A stretch of 64,000 nucleotides of DNA from Staphylococcus carnosus (GTDB lineage: Bacteria > Bacillota > Bacilli > Staphylococcales > Staphylococcaceae). The position numbers and the translations under genes are program-made. Each line of letters begins with the position of its first letter. The first letter of the stretch is position 1. Below are positions 40,956 through 50,325 of this stretch, in pieces. Location of the stretch: the NCBI RefSeq assembly GCF_900458435.1, contig NZ_UHCT01000001.1, forward strand, positions 1,426,001 to 1,490,000. The letters are read 5' to 3'. Under the pieces are notes generated by a model that searched no databases, was not told the origin of the DNA, and was given only the letters and a program-made list of their open reading frames with translations.

Positions 40956-42086
40956 ATGCGTATGTATCAATTATTAGCTGTATGTCCTATGGGGCTTGAA
41001 TCAGTAGTTTCCAAAGAAGTCAATGAACTTGGTTACGATACTGAAGTCGAAAACGGTAGAATATTCTTTGAAGGTGACGAAACAGCCATTGCGAAAAGTA
41101 ATCTTTGGTTACGCACATCAGATAGAGTACGATTAGTAATGGGACGCTTCAAAGCAACTACTTTTGAAGAATTATTTGAACAAACAAAAAATATTCCTTG
41201 GGAATCAATTATCCCTGTAGACGGCAATTTCCCTGTTCAAGGTCGCAGTGTTAAATCTACGTTGCATAGTGTTCCTGATGTTCAGGCAATTGTTAAAAAA
41301 GCAATTGTAGAACGTTTAAAAGAAGCTTATTCACATAAAGGTTGGTTAGATGAAACTGGGCCTAAATATCCTGTTGAAGTTGCAATTCACAAAGATCAAG
41401 TATTATTGACGATTGATACTTCTGGATCAGGATTGAATAAACGTGGTTATCGCCTTGCTCAAGGTGAAGCACCTATTAAAGAAACTCTTGCAGCAGCTTT
41501 AATTCGTCTAGCGAATTGGAATGGAAATACACCATTAATCGATCCTTTCTGCGGTTCAGGTACTATAGCGATTGAAGCTTGCTTAATTGCACAAAATATT
41601 GCACCTGGATTTAATCGCTCATTTGTTTCTGAAACTTGGGATATTATGCCAGAAGGACTTTACGACACTTTACGTGATGAAGCAGACCAACAAGCTGATT
41701 ATGATAAAGAAGTAGAAGTATATGCATATGATATCGATCCTGAAATGGTTGAAATCGCAAAACGAAATGCAGAGGAAGTTGGATTAGGTGAAGTCATCCA
41801 TTTTGAAGTGAAAGATGTCAACACGTTAGATATCCATACAGACAAACCTATCGCACTAATAGGAAATCCGCCATATGGTGAACGTATCGGCGATCGTGAT
41901 GAAGTCGAAGAAATGTATCGTTATTTAGGTAAATTAATGAAAGAACACCCAAACTTATCAGAATACATTTTAACAAGTAATAAAGAATTTGAATTCTTAA
42001 CACAACGTAAAGCAACAAAACGTAGAAAATTATTCAATGGTTACATTGAATGTACGTATTACCAATACTGGGCAAACAAAAAATAA
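40956..42086 (+). CDS. THUMP-domain rRNA (guanine-N2) methyltransferase, RlmL-like (YpsC)
   Basis: Protein of 376 aa. N-terminal ferredoxin-like and THUMP domains (about 50-155). The Rossmann methyltransferase domain has DPFCGSGTIAIEACL (SAM site, about 197-211), a YAYDIDPEM acidic loop and the catalytic ALIGNPPYGERIG (NPPY). It corresponds to the N-terminal half of E. coli RlmL (m2G2445 of 23S rRNA); Gram-positives carry only this module. ATG 40956 and ATG 40962 both fit AAGGAAGG. Confidence 0.88.
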   Translation: MRMYQLLAVCPMGLESVVSKEVNELGYDTEVENGRIFFEGDETAIAKSNLWLRTSDRVRLVMGRFKATTFEELFEQTKNIPWESIIPVDGNFPVQGRSVKSTLHSVPDVQAIVKKAIVERLKEAYSHKGWLDETGPKYPVEVAIHKDQVLLTIDTSGSGLNKRGYRLAQGEAPIKETLAAALIRLANWNGNTPLIDPFCGSGTIAIEACLIAQNIAPGFNRSFVSETWDIMPEGLYDTLRDEADQQADYDKEVEVYAYDIDPEMVEIAKRNAEEVGLGEVIHFEVKDVNTLDIHTDKPIALIGNPPYGERIGDRDEVEEMYRYLGKLMKEHPNLSEYILTSNKEFEFLTQRKATKRRKLFNGYIECTYYQYWANKK

Positions 42087-42111
42087 ATACAACTGAATAG
42101 GAGGACTACTA

Positions 42112-43008
42112 TTGAACCAAGAATTTAAACGCGGAATATTGTATTCCTTAATAGCATACATTTTATGGGGCACTCTTCCTATTTACTGGTCGTTACTCAA
42201 CGATATAGGTCCATTTGAAATACTTGCATACAGAATTATCTTATCTATGATTTTCATGGTTGTTTTAATTTATGCAATGGGTAAATATACGCAGTTTATC
42301 AACAACATAAAGCTGCTGACTATGAAACAACTTATTGCTTTGACTGCTGCTGGATACATTATAACGATAAATTGGGGTACTTTTATTTGGGCTGTAAACA
42401 ATAATCATGTTTTACAATCCAGCCTTGGCTATTATATTAATCCATTGGTCAGCATTATTTTGGCTATGATATTCTTAAAAGAACGTTTTACTAAAATGGA
42501 ATGGTTAGCTATTATTTTTGCTGTTATCGGTGTATTATATATGACCATTAAAATAGGAGAGTTTCCTATCGTTTCAATTATGCTCGCATTATCATTTGGT
42601 TTTTATGGATTATTGAAGAAAATTGTACCAATTGATGCACTTAGCAGTATTACGTATGAATGTATTGTAACAACACCAGCTGCTTTAATTTATATCATTT
42701 ATCTATGGACAACACATCAAACCACAGTCGGCTTCAATATGCCTACTTTCTGGTTATTGTTCTCAGGTGCTATTACTGCAATCCCACTTATCAGTTTTTC
42801 TGCAGGTGCTCGCAGAATACCTCTATCTTTAATGGGATTCATCCAATATGTCGGACCTACTTTAATGTTTATCCTGGGAATTTTTGTTTATAAAGAAGCC
42901 TTTGATATTAATCAGCTGATTACATTTATTTTCATCTGGGCAGGTATTATAGTCTATTGTATCTCCCAATATGTTCAAATGAAAAAAGATAAAAATCCTG
43001 CAACATAA
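42112..43008 (+). CDS. rarD: EamA/RarD family transporter
   Basis: Integral membrane protein of 298 aa with about ten hydrophobic helices in two EamA repeats. The N-terminal RGILYSLIAYILWGTLPIYW and GFIQYVGPTLMFILGIFVYKE are typical of RarD. A drug/metabolite transporter superfamily member of unknown substrate. TTG start behind AGGAGG (7 nt). Confidence 0.88.
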   Translation: MNQEFKRGILYSLIAYILWGTLPIYWSLLNDIGPFEILAYRIILSMIFMVVLIYAMGKYTQFINNIKLLTMKQLIALTAAGYIITINWGTFIWAVNNNHVLQSSLGYYINPLVSIILAMIFLKERFTKMEWLAIIFAVIGVLYMTIKIGEFPIVSIMLALSFGFYGLLKKIVPIDALSSITYECIVTTPAALIYIIYLWTTHQTTVGFNMPTFWLLFSGAITAIPLISFSAGARRIPLSLMGFIQYVGPTLMFILGIFVYKEAFDINQLITFIFIWAGIIVYCISQYVQMKKDKNPAT

Positions 43009-43015
43009 TGCATTT

Positions 43016-43067
43016 AAAGACACTTAAATCTCATCAGTTTTGATGATGGGAAATTAAGTGTCTTTTT
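43016..43067 (+). terminator. Terminator of rarD
   Basis: AAAGACACTTAA pairs with TTAAGTGTCTTT, with an inner CATCA/TGATG stem, then a T-run. Confidence 0.88.
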
Positions 43068-43158
43068 GATTTTGTTTAAGAAAGAATATTATCCTTTAGA
43101 GTCTGACACTTTTGTTATACAATTAACACAACGTTATTAAAAAAGGGGAACAACATAT

Positions 43159-46100
43159 ATGTCTAGTACGAACCAATTAGATATTTTATATAAATTAAAA
43201 AAAGAAGTGGAAAAATCTAACCACGAAGATTTAGTACATATTATTAATCAAGTCATCAAGAAAGTATATTTAAATCAATTCACTTTGACTTTTGTAGGTC
43301 ACTTTTCAGCCGGAAAGTCTACACTGATCAATTTATTATTAGAACAAGAAATTTTACCGAGTTCTCCAGTGCCGACAACAAGTAATACAGCGATTGTATC
43401 AGTATCAGACGAAAGTGAAATTATTGCGAACTTAGAGGGTCAAAAATATACAAAACTTAGTGATTATGAAGAGGTCAAACAATTAAACAGACAAAACGGG
43501 GATGTTGAATCTGTAGAAATAAAATTCGACTCAAATAAATTTAATAAAGGATTTACTCTACAAGATACTCCTGGAGTTGACTCAAACGTATCATTGCACC
43601 AAGCTTCTACAGAACAATTCATGTTCACAAGTAATATCGTATTCTATACAGTTGATTATAATCATGTTCAATCTGCAATGAACTTCCAATTTATGAAACG
43701 ACTTAATCATGCAGGAATTCCTGTTGTATTTGTAATTAATCAAATTGACAAGCATAATGACGACGAATTATCATTTGCAGAATTCAAACAAAATATTGAT
43801 AATGCCATTAATGAATGGGACTTGGATATACTAAGAACTTTCTATGTATCTAAGTTTGATTATCCAGAAAACCAAATTGATGAACTATCAGACTTCTTGG
43901 TATATCAAGATAATCATCGAGAATCAATGGAAGATTATATTAAACGTATTACAGAATTTATTACTGATGATCAACTTTCATATATACAATCTGAAATGCA
44001 AGATATTTTAAGTATCTTAGATATAGAGGAAGCACAATTCGATCAGGCATATCTCAATTTCCAACAAAACCAATCAGTAAGTGAAGAAGCACAATTACTG
44101 AATGACCCTGAAAAATTATTAAACTACCTTAAATATCAACGTAAAAAAATTCTAGATAATGCTTATCTTATGCCTCATGAAATGCGAGAAAAAATCAGAG
44201 TATATTTAGAAAGCAGGGTAAAAACTTTTAAAGTCGGCGGTCTCTTTAATAAAAAGAAAAAAACTGAAGAAGAACGTCAAGCGCGTTTAGAAGACGTAAT
44301 GACTGAATTACAGGATCTCGTCAATCAACAAGTGAGACAGCCAATGCGTGAAGATATGTCCTTTTTAACTCGATTTATAAATCGTTCATCTGTTAGTAAT
44401 GCTATTTTAAATCAACATTATGAGATTCCAGAAACTTTAATTTCTGATTTGTATCAAGAGCAAATGAGTATTAGCAATCAATATGTTTTAAATTTCTGTG
44501 ATGACGTAGTCAAAGCAATCCATAATTATGTAAAGAAAGATTCTGACCCGCTCTTAAAAGATGCTGTAAAATATGCTGAATCTCAAAACATTGAAGAAGA
44601 AGATGAATCTGCTGATTATAGTGAATATGAAAAATATATCAAGTTACGAGAATTACAAGAATCTCTCGAAACACATAACTATCAACATTATTATATTCAC
44701 TTAGATGACTCTCTAGATAAATTAATTGATCGTACTGAAATTAAATATACAAAAGAAGAATTAGAACAACCTGAGCGAAAAGGAAAAACAAGCAAAAAAA
44801 TTCAGAACGATGAAGAAGAGAATATTGATCTATCTGTTATCAAACAAGGTATTGATATTATTGAACCCGTGCCACTTTTCCAACAAACAAAAGACGATTT
44901 GAATGCAGCAATTGAAAGAATGGATCAACAAATTGTGAAAATAGGAGTTTTTGGTACATTCAGTGCTGGTAAAAGCAGTTTAATAAACGCGTTATTAGGT
45001 GATAATTATCTTGTTAGTTCACCAAATCCGACAACAGCTGCTACAACAGAACTTTCTTATGGGGATTCAATTGCGATTACCTTAAAAAAAGAAGAGCAAT
45101 TATTAGCTGAATTAAATCAACTTGTAGAAACACAACAGTTTCACTTTGATAATTTAAATGATTTTAAAGATACTGATACAACTGCTTTAAAAAATTCGTT
45201 AAAAAAGGAACAATTAGCTTTTGTAAATGCAGTTAAATCACAATTAGATTTATACCAAGATATGTTAAAAGATGGTCTTACTCACGATATTAATCAAGAT
45301 GAAGTTAAAAAATGGAGTGCTGAAGATGCTTATGCAGCATTTGTAGAAACCGTTCATTTAAAATTGCCTATTGATTGGCTTAAAAATAAAATTATCGTGG
45401 ATTCTTTAGGTTTATATTCAAATAACCAAAGACATTCTAACGAAACAGAAAAGATTTTAACTTCTTCTGACTTAATTTTATACGTCAGCTACTTCAATCA
45501 TTCGTTTACGGACAATGACAAAGCATTTATTGAATATATGAAAGAAATGAATCAATTAAATGAAAATCAAACATTCAAAATGATTATCAACGCTGTTGAT
45601 TTAGCTGAATCTCAAAGTGATTTAGAAGCTGTTGAAGATTATGTATCAGATGCTTTAGAACAAGTGAACATGCCTGCAGATATTTATTCTGTTTCTAGCA
45701 GACGTTCATTAAAAGAAGGCGATGAAGGCATTGATAAACTTAAAGAAAGCTTAGATTATTTTGCTTCTGTTGAATCTAAAGTTGTATTACAACATCAAAT
45801 GAAATCACAATTAGAACAAATCTGTAATTCCTTTGCTGAAATGTCTGAGGATTTTCAAAATAATCGCCAAGAAATGGAAAAACGTCAGAATAAAATACAA
45901 GAAATTAATAAAAAAGGTGCAATCCCAGAAACAACTTTATCGACTTCTAAACAACATGCTTATAACGAAGTCGAAGATCAGATTTATCATTTAAATGAAC
46001 GTTTAAAACTTCAACTTTTTGATGAAGTCAGAACTGTATTTAATGCACAAATGACTAAAAATAAAGATTTTGAAGATGAGAAGCGAATCGCAGTAAAAAC

Positions 46101-46605
46101 TTATTTGGAACAAATTCATGCAAGACTTTATATGGAACAGACATTAATTGCTGAGCGAATTAAAAAGTTCTTTAATCAACAATTGGAAGAACAGCTTGCT
46201 CCAGTGGTAAAACAATTAAATCAGTTGCATATTTTGATACATCCTCACTTTAATATCGATATGAATAAAGATGAAATCGATACATTACACATAGATTTCG
46301 AGCAAATGTATCAATCACTTCCAAAAAAATTATCTAAAAAACGTTTATTACAGCCTAAAGCTCAAAAAGAAATTCAAGAAGACGTTACGATGAATACAGT
46401 AGAATTACTGCAAGATGATATCAACCTTTTACGTCAACAATTAGAACAACAAGTGAAGCTGATGGGCCAAACTGCTGAAAAACAAATTAATGCTATTTCA
46501 GATGAAATACATCAACAAGCTGACGAATTGCTTAAAGTTAAATTAGATACATCATTAATTAAGCAAATTGATTCAGCTCATGCAGAACTAAAATCAATTT
46601 TATAA
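43159..46605 (+). CDS. dynA: Dynamin-like protein with two GTPase domains
   Basis: Protein of 1148 aa, a tandem fusion like B. subtilis DynA (YpbR). Module 1: P-loop GHFSAGKST (47-55), switch motif DTPGVDS and NQID. Module 2: P-loop GTFSAGKSS (about 599-607), DSLGLYS in the G3 position and NAVD. Long helical/coiled-coil regions follow each GTPase. Module 2 has DSLG rather than DxPG. It binds, tethers and fuses membranes in trans and protects against phage and pore-forming agents (known for DynA). AAAGGGG precedes the ATG. Confidence 0.93.
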   Translation: MSSTNQLDILYKLKKEVEKSNHEDLVHIINQVIKKVYLNQFTLTFVGHFSAGKSTLINLLLEQEILPSSPVPTTSNTAIVSVSDESEIIANLEGQKYTKLSDYEEVKQLNRQNGDVESVEIKFDSNKFNKGFTLQDTPGVDSNVSLHQASTEQFMFTSNIVFYTVDYNHVQSAMNFQFMKRLNHAGIPVVFVINQIDKHNDDELSFAEFKQNIDNAINEWDLDILRTFYVSKFDYPENQIDELSDFLVYQDNHRESMEDYIKRITEFITDDQLSYIQSEMQDILSILDIEEAQFDQAYLNFQQNQSVSEEAQLLNDPEKLLNYLKYQRKKILDNAYLMPHEMREKIRVYLESRVKTFKVGGLFNKKKKTEEERQARLEDVMTELQDLVNQQVRQPMREDMSFLTRFINRSSVSNAILNQHYEIPETLISDLYQEQMSISNQYVLNFCDDVVKAIHNYVKKDSDPLLKDAVKYAESQNIEEEDESADYSEYEKYIKLRELQESLETHNYQHYYIHLDDSLDKLIDRTEIKYTKEELEQPERKGKTSKKIQNDEEENIDLSVIKQGIDIIEPVPLFQQTKDDLNAAIERMDQQIVKIGVFGTFSAGKSSLINALLGDNYLVSSPNPTTAATTELSYGDSIAITLKKEEQLLAELNQLVETQQFHFDNLNDFKDTDTTALKNSLKKEQLAFVNAVKSQLDLYQDMLKDGLTHDINQDEVKKWSAEDAYAAFVETVHLKLPIDWLKNKIIVDSLGLYSNNQRHSNETEKILTSSDLILYVSYFNHSFTDNDKAFIEYMKEMNQLNENQTFKMIINAVDLAESQSDLEAVEDYVSDALEQVNMPADIYSVSSRRSLKEGDEGIDKLKESLDYFASVESKVVLQHQMKSQLEQICNSFAEMSEDFQNNRQEMEKRQNKIQEINKKGAIPETTLSTSKQHAYNEVEDQIYHLNERLKLQLFDEVRTVFNAQMTKNKDFEDEKRIAVKTYLEQIHARLYMEQTLIAERIKKFFNQQLEEQLAPVVKQLNQLHILIHPHFNIDMNKDEIDTLHIDFEQMYQSLPKKLSKKRLLQPKAQKEIQEDVTMNTVELLQDDINLLRQQLEQQVKLMGQTAEKQINAISDEIHQQADELLKVKLDTSLIKQIDSAHAELKSIL

Positions 46606-46625
46606 TTTAGAAAGAGGATATTTAC

Positions 46626-47513
46626 ATGAGTAATAGAGTATTGCTTGTAGATGGAATGGCGCTTTTATTTCGCCATTTCTATGCTACAAGTATCCATAAC
46701 CAATATATGAGAAATAGGGAAGGTACACCTACAAACGGTGTGCAAGGATTTATTAGACATATTTTTTCTGCTATCGAAGATATTAATCCTACTCATATTG
46801 CTGTATGTTGGGATATGGGTCAACAAACTTTCAGAAACGAAGTGTTTACAGCCTACAAACAACATCGTCCAGCACCACCAGATGAACTTAAGCCACAATT
46901 TGATTTAGTTAAACAAATGTCAGAAGCATTAGGTTTTATAAATATAGGTGTGCAAAACTATGAAGCAGATGATGTAATAGGCACTTTAAGCAACAATTTA
47001 TCAAAAGAGAATAAAATATATATAGTTACTGGAGATAAAGATATTTTGCAATGCATCAATCCAAACGTTCAAGTTTGGTTAACCAAAAAAGGATTTAATA
47101 TCTATAATCGTTATGATTTAGAGCGTTATCAAGCGGAATATAATTTAAATCCGCTTCAACTTATAGATATTAAAGCTTTTATGGGAGATAGTGCTGATGG
47201 CTATCCTGGTGTTAAAGGAATCGGTGAAAAAACTGCATTAAAATTGATTCAACAATATCAATCTGTTGAAAATGTAATTAATCATATTGACGAATTAACA
47301 CCTGGACAACAAAAGAAAATCATTAGTCATATGGATGATTTAAAATTATCTAAACAACTTGCCGCTATTCATACTGAGGTGCCATTGGATATAGAAGCAT
47401 TATTTAATAAAATGCAATATCAAGTGGATTATATCAATGCCATGCAAATATGCGATGATCATGATCTAAAAGTTTCAAGTAAATTTATCAATAGAGAATT
47501 CATGCCATTCTAA
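46626..47513 (+). CDS. 5'-3' exonuclease / flap endonuclease (YpcP/FenA-like)
   Basis: FEN-family nuclease of 295 aa, equivalent to the PolA N-terminal domain. LLVDGMALLFRHFYA (D9 metal site), CWDMGQQTFRNEVFTAYKQHR, YEADDVIGTLS and VTGDKDILQCI give the acidic cluster. H3TH motif at AFMGDSADGYPGVKGIGEKTALKLI. It removes RNA-primer flaps and acts in repair. It lies 20 nt after dynA, so it is probably co-transcribed. Confidence 0.92.
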   Translation: MSNRVLLVDGMALLFRHFYATSIHNQYMRNREGTPTNGVQGFIRHIFSAIEDINPTHIAVCWDMGQQTFRNEVFTAYKQHRPAPPDELKPQFDLVKQMSEALGFINIGVQNYEADDVIGTLSNNLSKENKIYIVTGDKDILQCINPNVQVWLTKKGFNIYNRYDLERYQAEYNLNPLQLIDIKAFMGDSADGYPGVKGIGEKTALKLIQQYQSVENVINHIDELTPGQQKKIISHMDDLKLSKQLAAIHTEVPLDIEALFNKMQYQVDYINAMQICDDHDLKVSSKFINREFMPF

Positions 47514-47517
47514 AATA

Positions 47518-47570
47518 AAAACAGGATTGAACAAAATGTAATAGACATTTTGTTCAATCCTGTTTATTTT
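47518..47570. terminator. Long bidirectional terminator
   Basis: A perfect stem of about 21 bp (AAACAGGATTGAACAAAATGT with its complement) has a 5-base loop (AATAG). A- and T-runs are on both sides, serving the convergent exonuclease and RNase-H-like genes. Confidence 0.93.
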
Positions 47571-47956
47571 AATTGTTGATATAATGCTTGTTGGGCATGG
47601 TGATTTGCTTCTTTATTTTGTGCTCGCGGTATCCAATTAATCAAACACAAATCAAATACCTTCATTTTTTTGGCTGCTTCCATTAGATAAGATTTAAACT
47701 TTTCATTTTTTGTAAAACCTTTTTCCAGACTATCTACAACAAGTTTTGAATCTGTTGAAACTAGGGCAGTATCAACTTCCTGTTGTTCAGCACACTCTAA
47801 TGCAAAAATAAATGCTTCCCACTCAGCAGAATGATTATCTGTTGGTGAAATATCTTTCGTATATATTTGATGATTTGATTCCTCAACAATTACGACTGCA
47901 ATTGATGCAGGACCAGGATTGCCTTTTACAGCAGCATCAAAAAATATCTTAGCCAT
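47564..47956 (-). CDS. RNase HI-fold family protein
   Basis: Protein of 130 aa with the reverse-transcriptase-like RNase H fold. D7 (FFDAAVKGNPG), E45 (SAEWEAF) and D69 (STDSKL) match three of the four catalytic acids. The fourth, normally Asp in an N-x-x-A-D motif, is N118 (NKEANHHAQ). Homologues in Bacillus (YpdQ/YpeP) are reported to lack RNase H activity, so catalysis is doubtful. ATG 47956 lies 8 nt after GAGG. It follows the transporter gene by 44 nt and may share its transcript. Confidence 0.85.
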   Translation of the reverse strand: MAKIFFDAAVKGNPGPASIAVVIVEESNHQIYTKDISPTDNHSAEWEAFIFALECAEQQEVDTALVSTDSKLVVDSLEKGFTKNEKFKSYLMEAAKKMKVFDLCLINWIPRAQNKEANHHAQQALYQQLK

Positions 47957-48000
47957 TTTCATCACCTCAATATTTCACTACATTTTTCAATACCCTCTTA

Positions 48001-48708
48001 TTAATATCCTTCATCTTTTGCTTGGATTTTACCGCTTCTATACATTGATTTTGCAAGATACCCAAAAGGTACATTAAAGATAGTAGCTACAAGTTTCAAT
48101 AGATAAGTTGTAATGAATATTTCAAAAACTGCATTACCAGGCAGTAAGCCAATAAAAGCAATACAAACAAACAATGCTGTATCAATAATCGAACTCAAAA
48201 TTGTACTTCCATAAGCTCTTAAAATAAAAGTTCGATCTGATTTAAATACTTTCTTGATTGCATTAAAGATAAACACATCAATATGCTGACCTATTATATA
48301 TGCAATAATTGAACCTAAAGCAATTCGTGGTACAATATTAAAAATTGTGCTCAAAGCTTTTTGAGACATATCTTCAGGAGCTGGGATAAAGTGCAATGAT
48401 AATTGCATTAATATAATCATTACTAATGACGATGTGAATCCCATCCAAACAGCTCTTTTTGCTACTTTTCTACCATAAATATCATTTAAAATATCAGTTG
48501 CTAAGTATATAGATGCGAACATCACATTACCTAAAGTCGCTGAAATAGCAAATATATCTACTGTTTTTATAACTTGGATATTGGCTATAATTGTCCCCAT
48601 AGCTACCCATGCTATTAAACCTTGTTTACCGAACAATCTAAACATTGTCACCATTAAAGTAAAGGTTACTAGGAATGCAACAATTCCCATTATTTCATTA
48701 AAAAACAT
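48001..48708 (-). CDS. Queuosine precursor transporter (YhhQ/VUT family)
   Basis: Integral membrane protein of 235 aa with about six hydrophobic segments. The family motif ATDILNDIYGRKVAKRAVWMG (about 70-90) and the segment GQHIDVFIFNAIKK are typical of YhhQ. The family imports preQ0/preQ1 for tRNA queuosine. The preQ1-I riboswitch directly upstream fixes the pathway. No queuosine synthesis genes are in the window. AGGAGG is part of the riboswitch tail. Confidence 0.92.
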   Translation of the reverse strand: MFFNEIMGIVAFLVTFTLMVTMFRLFGKQGLIAWVAMGTIIANIQVIKTVDIFAISATLGNVMFASIYLATDILNDIYGRKVAKRAVWMGFTSSLVMIILMQLSLHFIPAPEDMSQKALSTIFNIVPRIALGSIIAYIIGQHIDVFIFNAIKKVFKSDRTFILRAYGSTILSSIIDTALFVCIAFIGLLPGNAVFEIFITTYLLKLVATIFNVPFGYLAKSMYRSGKIQAKDEGY

Positions 48709-48714
48709 ATTATT

Positions 48715-48754
48715 CCTCCTAAATTTTGATAATGCGGGTGTTTAGAAACCGCAA
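48715..48754 (-). promoter_or_regulatory. preQ1-I riboswitch
   Basis: On the minus strand: P1 is TGCGG (48753-48749) with CCGCA (48737-48733). The loop TTTCTAAACAC leads to ACACCC and an A-rich tail, ATTATCAAAATTTAGGAGG. Loop CTAAA pairs perfectly with tail TTTAG (P2 pseudoknot), whose last bases merge with the AGGAGG ribosome-binding site. Ligand binding would hide the site, so it is probably a translational off-switch. The ~40-nt size and layout match class I preQ1 aptamers. Confidence 0.87.
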
Positions 48755-48767
48755 ACTCAACTTATAT

Positions 48768-48796
48768 ATTCTATTAAATTTGTTTACTTAATGCAA
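48768..48796 (-). promoter_or_regulatory. Promoter of the preQ1 riboswitch-transporter unit
   Basis: On the minus strand: TTGCAT (48796-48791), a 17-bp spacer and TAGAAT (48773-48768). Confidence 0.75.
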
Positions 48797-48846
48797 TGGC
48801 TATTTCGTTAATGATAGTTTCAATAGATGAACTCATTACGCTCTCG

Positions 48847-48855
48847 TGATATAAT
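48847..48855 (+). promoter_or_regulatory. Extended -10 before the zinc-finger protein and cvfC
   Basis: TGA followed by TATAAT (48850-48855). No good -35 is visible. A second TATAAT lies at 48882-48887. Confidence 0.45.
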
Positions 48856-48912
48856 GACACTAAAATTAATCGTCTAGAAACTATAATCGTAAAAGTATCA
48901 ATAAATAAGGGA

Positions 48913-49107
48913 GTGACGATTATTTTTACTAAATCAGAAAAAAAGGCGCTTGATTCTATTGATGAATTATTGAACACTTACTGCAAAAATTGTGAATTAA
49001 AACTATATAATCGAAAAGAACATGGCAAAACATACGCACATCATTTTTGCATATATGAATGTTCAGTCGGAAAACAAATCAAGCAATTTGGCAACGAATT
49101 ACAATAA
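48913..49107 (+). CDS. Small zinc-finger protein (DUF2602-like)
   Basis: Protein of at most 64 aa. The Cys/His pattern CKNC, then HHFCIYEC, followed by SVGKQIKQFGNEL, resembles the zf-C2HCIx2C (DUF2602) family. The start is unusual. The only canonical in-frame start, GTG 48913, lies inside the AGGGAG ribosome-binding site (48909-48914), while ATT codons at 48919 and 48922 are ideally spaced. A non-canonical ATT start is therefore possible. It abuts cvfC, with its stop 15 nt before the cvfC ATG. Function unknown. Confidence 0.75.
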   Translation: MTIIFTKSEKKALDSIDELLNTYCKNCELKLYNRKEHGKTYAHHFCIYECSVGKQIKQFGNELQ

Positions 49108-49122
49108 ATGGAGGGAATATCG

Positions 49123-50241
49123 ATGGAGATCGTTCGTATAGAACCGACACCAAGTCCTAATACTATGAAAGTAGTATTAAATAAACAAAGAGAGGACAAT
49201 CAATCCTCCACTTACACAGCAGTTAAAGAAGGACAGCCAGAATTTATTAATCATTTATTAGATTTAGAAGGTGTAAAATCAATATTTTATGTTATTGATT
49301 TCCTTGCGATAGATAAAACACCAAAAGCAGATTGGGAAGAAGTGCTTCCAAAAATCACTGCTGTTTTAAATGAAGATGCAGGAGCTGGAAAAACAGATGA
49401 ACCAGTACCAGATGAACATTATGGTGAAATCAAAGCAGAAGTATTAGTTTTTAAAGGGATACCTTATCAAATTAAATTATCCACTACTGAAAAAGAAGAA
49501 CGAAAACAACTACCTGCTAAATTTGTAGATACAATGTTAGATGCACAAAAAGATGATGATAATGTTGTTTTCATGCGTAAATGGGAAGACTTAGGCACAC
49601 GCTATGGTGATATTGATGAAGTGATGTCTGAAGTTGAAGAAGAAATCATTGCACTTTATCCAACTGAAAAACTAGATGAATTACTAAAAGAAGCATTACA
49701 AACAGAAATTGTTGTACCTTCAACGCAATATAAACATGTGACGCTTGATGAGTTTAATCAAGCTGAGGATTGGAAAGCACAACTTAGAATGTTGAAATCA
49801 TTTCCAACACCGACAAAAGATGATTATCCGCTTTTAGAAGCTGCATTGAATCATCCGAAAGTACCTATCAGACGTGAAGCAGTTGTGTTAGCTAGTATGG
49901 TTGATGATGAATCTGTATTACCATATCTTTATCAAGGATTGAATGATAAAAACCCTGGGGTAAGACGTACAGCTGGAGATGGGTTAAGTGATTTAGGATA
50001 TAAAGATGCGCTGCCAGAAATGGAAAAAGCATTGGATGATCCGCAAAAAATCGTGCGTTGGCGTGCTGCAATGTTTATTTTTGATGAAGGCGGAGAAGCA
50101 CAATTACCTGCTTTAAAAGCTCATGAAAATGATGATGCTTACGAAGTGAAATTGCAAATTCAAATGGCTATTTCAAGAATTGAAAATGGTGATGAAGCAT
50201 TAGGCTCTGTTTGGAAACAAATTGCAAACCGTAATAAATAA
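49123..50241 (+). CDS. cvfC: Conserved virulence factor C (HEAT-repeat protein, CvfC)
   Basis: Protein of 372 aa. N-terminal Nfu_N-like domain (about 1-85; [19 protein letters not shown]), a middle 'virulence factor' domain (about 105-200), and C-terminal HEAT-type repeats (about 215-365; for example [20 protein letters not shown] and [20 protein letters not shown]). In S. aureus, cvfC mutants have lower virulence; the molecular role is not settled. ATG 49123 has GGAGGG 8 nt upstream; ATG 49108 precedes that site. Confidence 0.88.
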   Translation: MEIVRIEPTPSPNTMKVVLNKQREDNQSSTYTAVKEGQPEFINHLLDLEGVKSIFYVIDFLAIDKTPKADWEEVLPKITAVLNEDAGAGKTDEPVPDEHYGEIKAEVLVFKGIPYQIKLSTTEKEERKQLPAKFVDTMLDAQKDDDNVVFMRKWEDLGTRYGDIDEVMSEVEEEIIALYPTEKLDELLKEALQTEIVVPSTQYKHVTLDEFNQAEDWKAQLRMLKSFPTPTKDDYPLLEAALNHPKVPIRREAVVLASMVDDESVLPYLYQGLNDKNPGVRRTAGDGLSDLGYKDALPEMEKALDDPQKIVRWRAAMFIFDEGGEAQLPALKAHENDDAYEVKLQIQMAISRIENGDEALGSVWKQIANRNK

Positions 50242-50325
50242 TTGTAGTATTGGAAATTCAGTTGCATTACAAATATACAAAATTCATGTAAAATAAATTA
50301 TAATAATTACAAGGAGTTGTTATGC

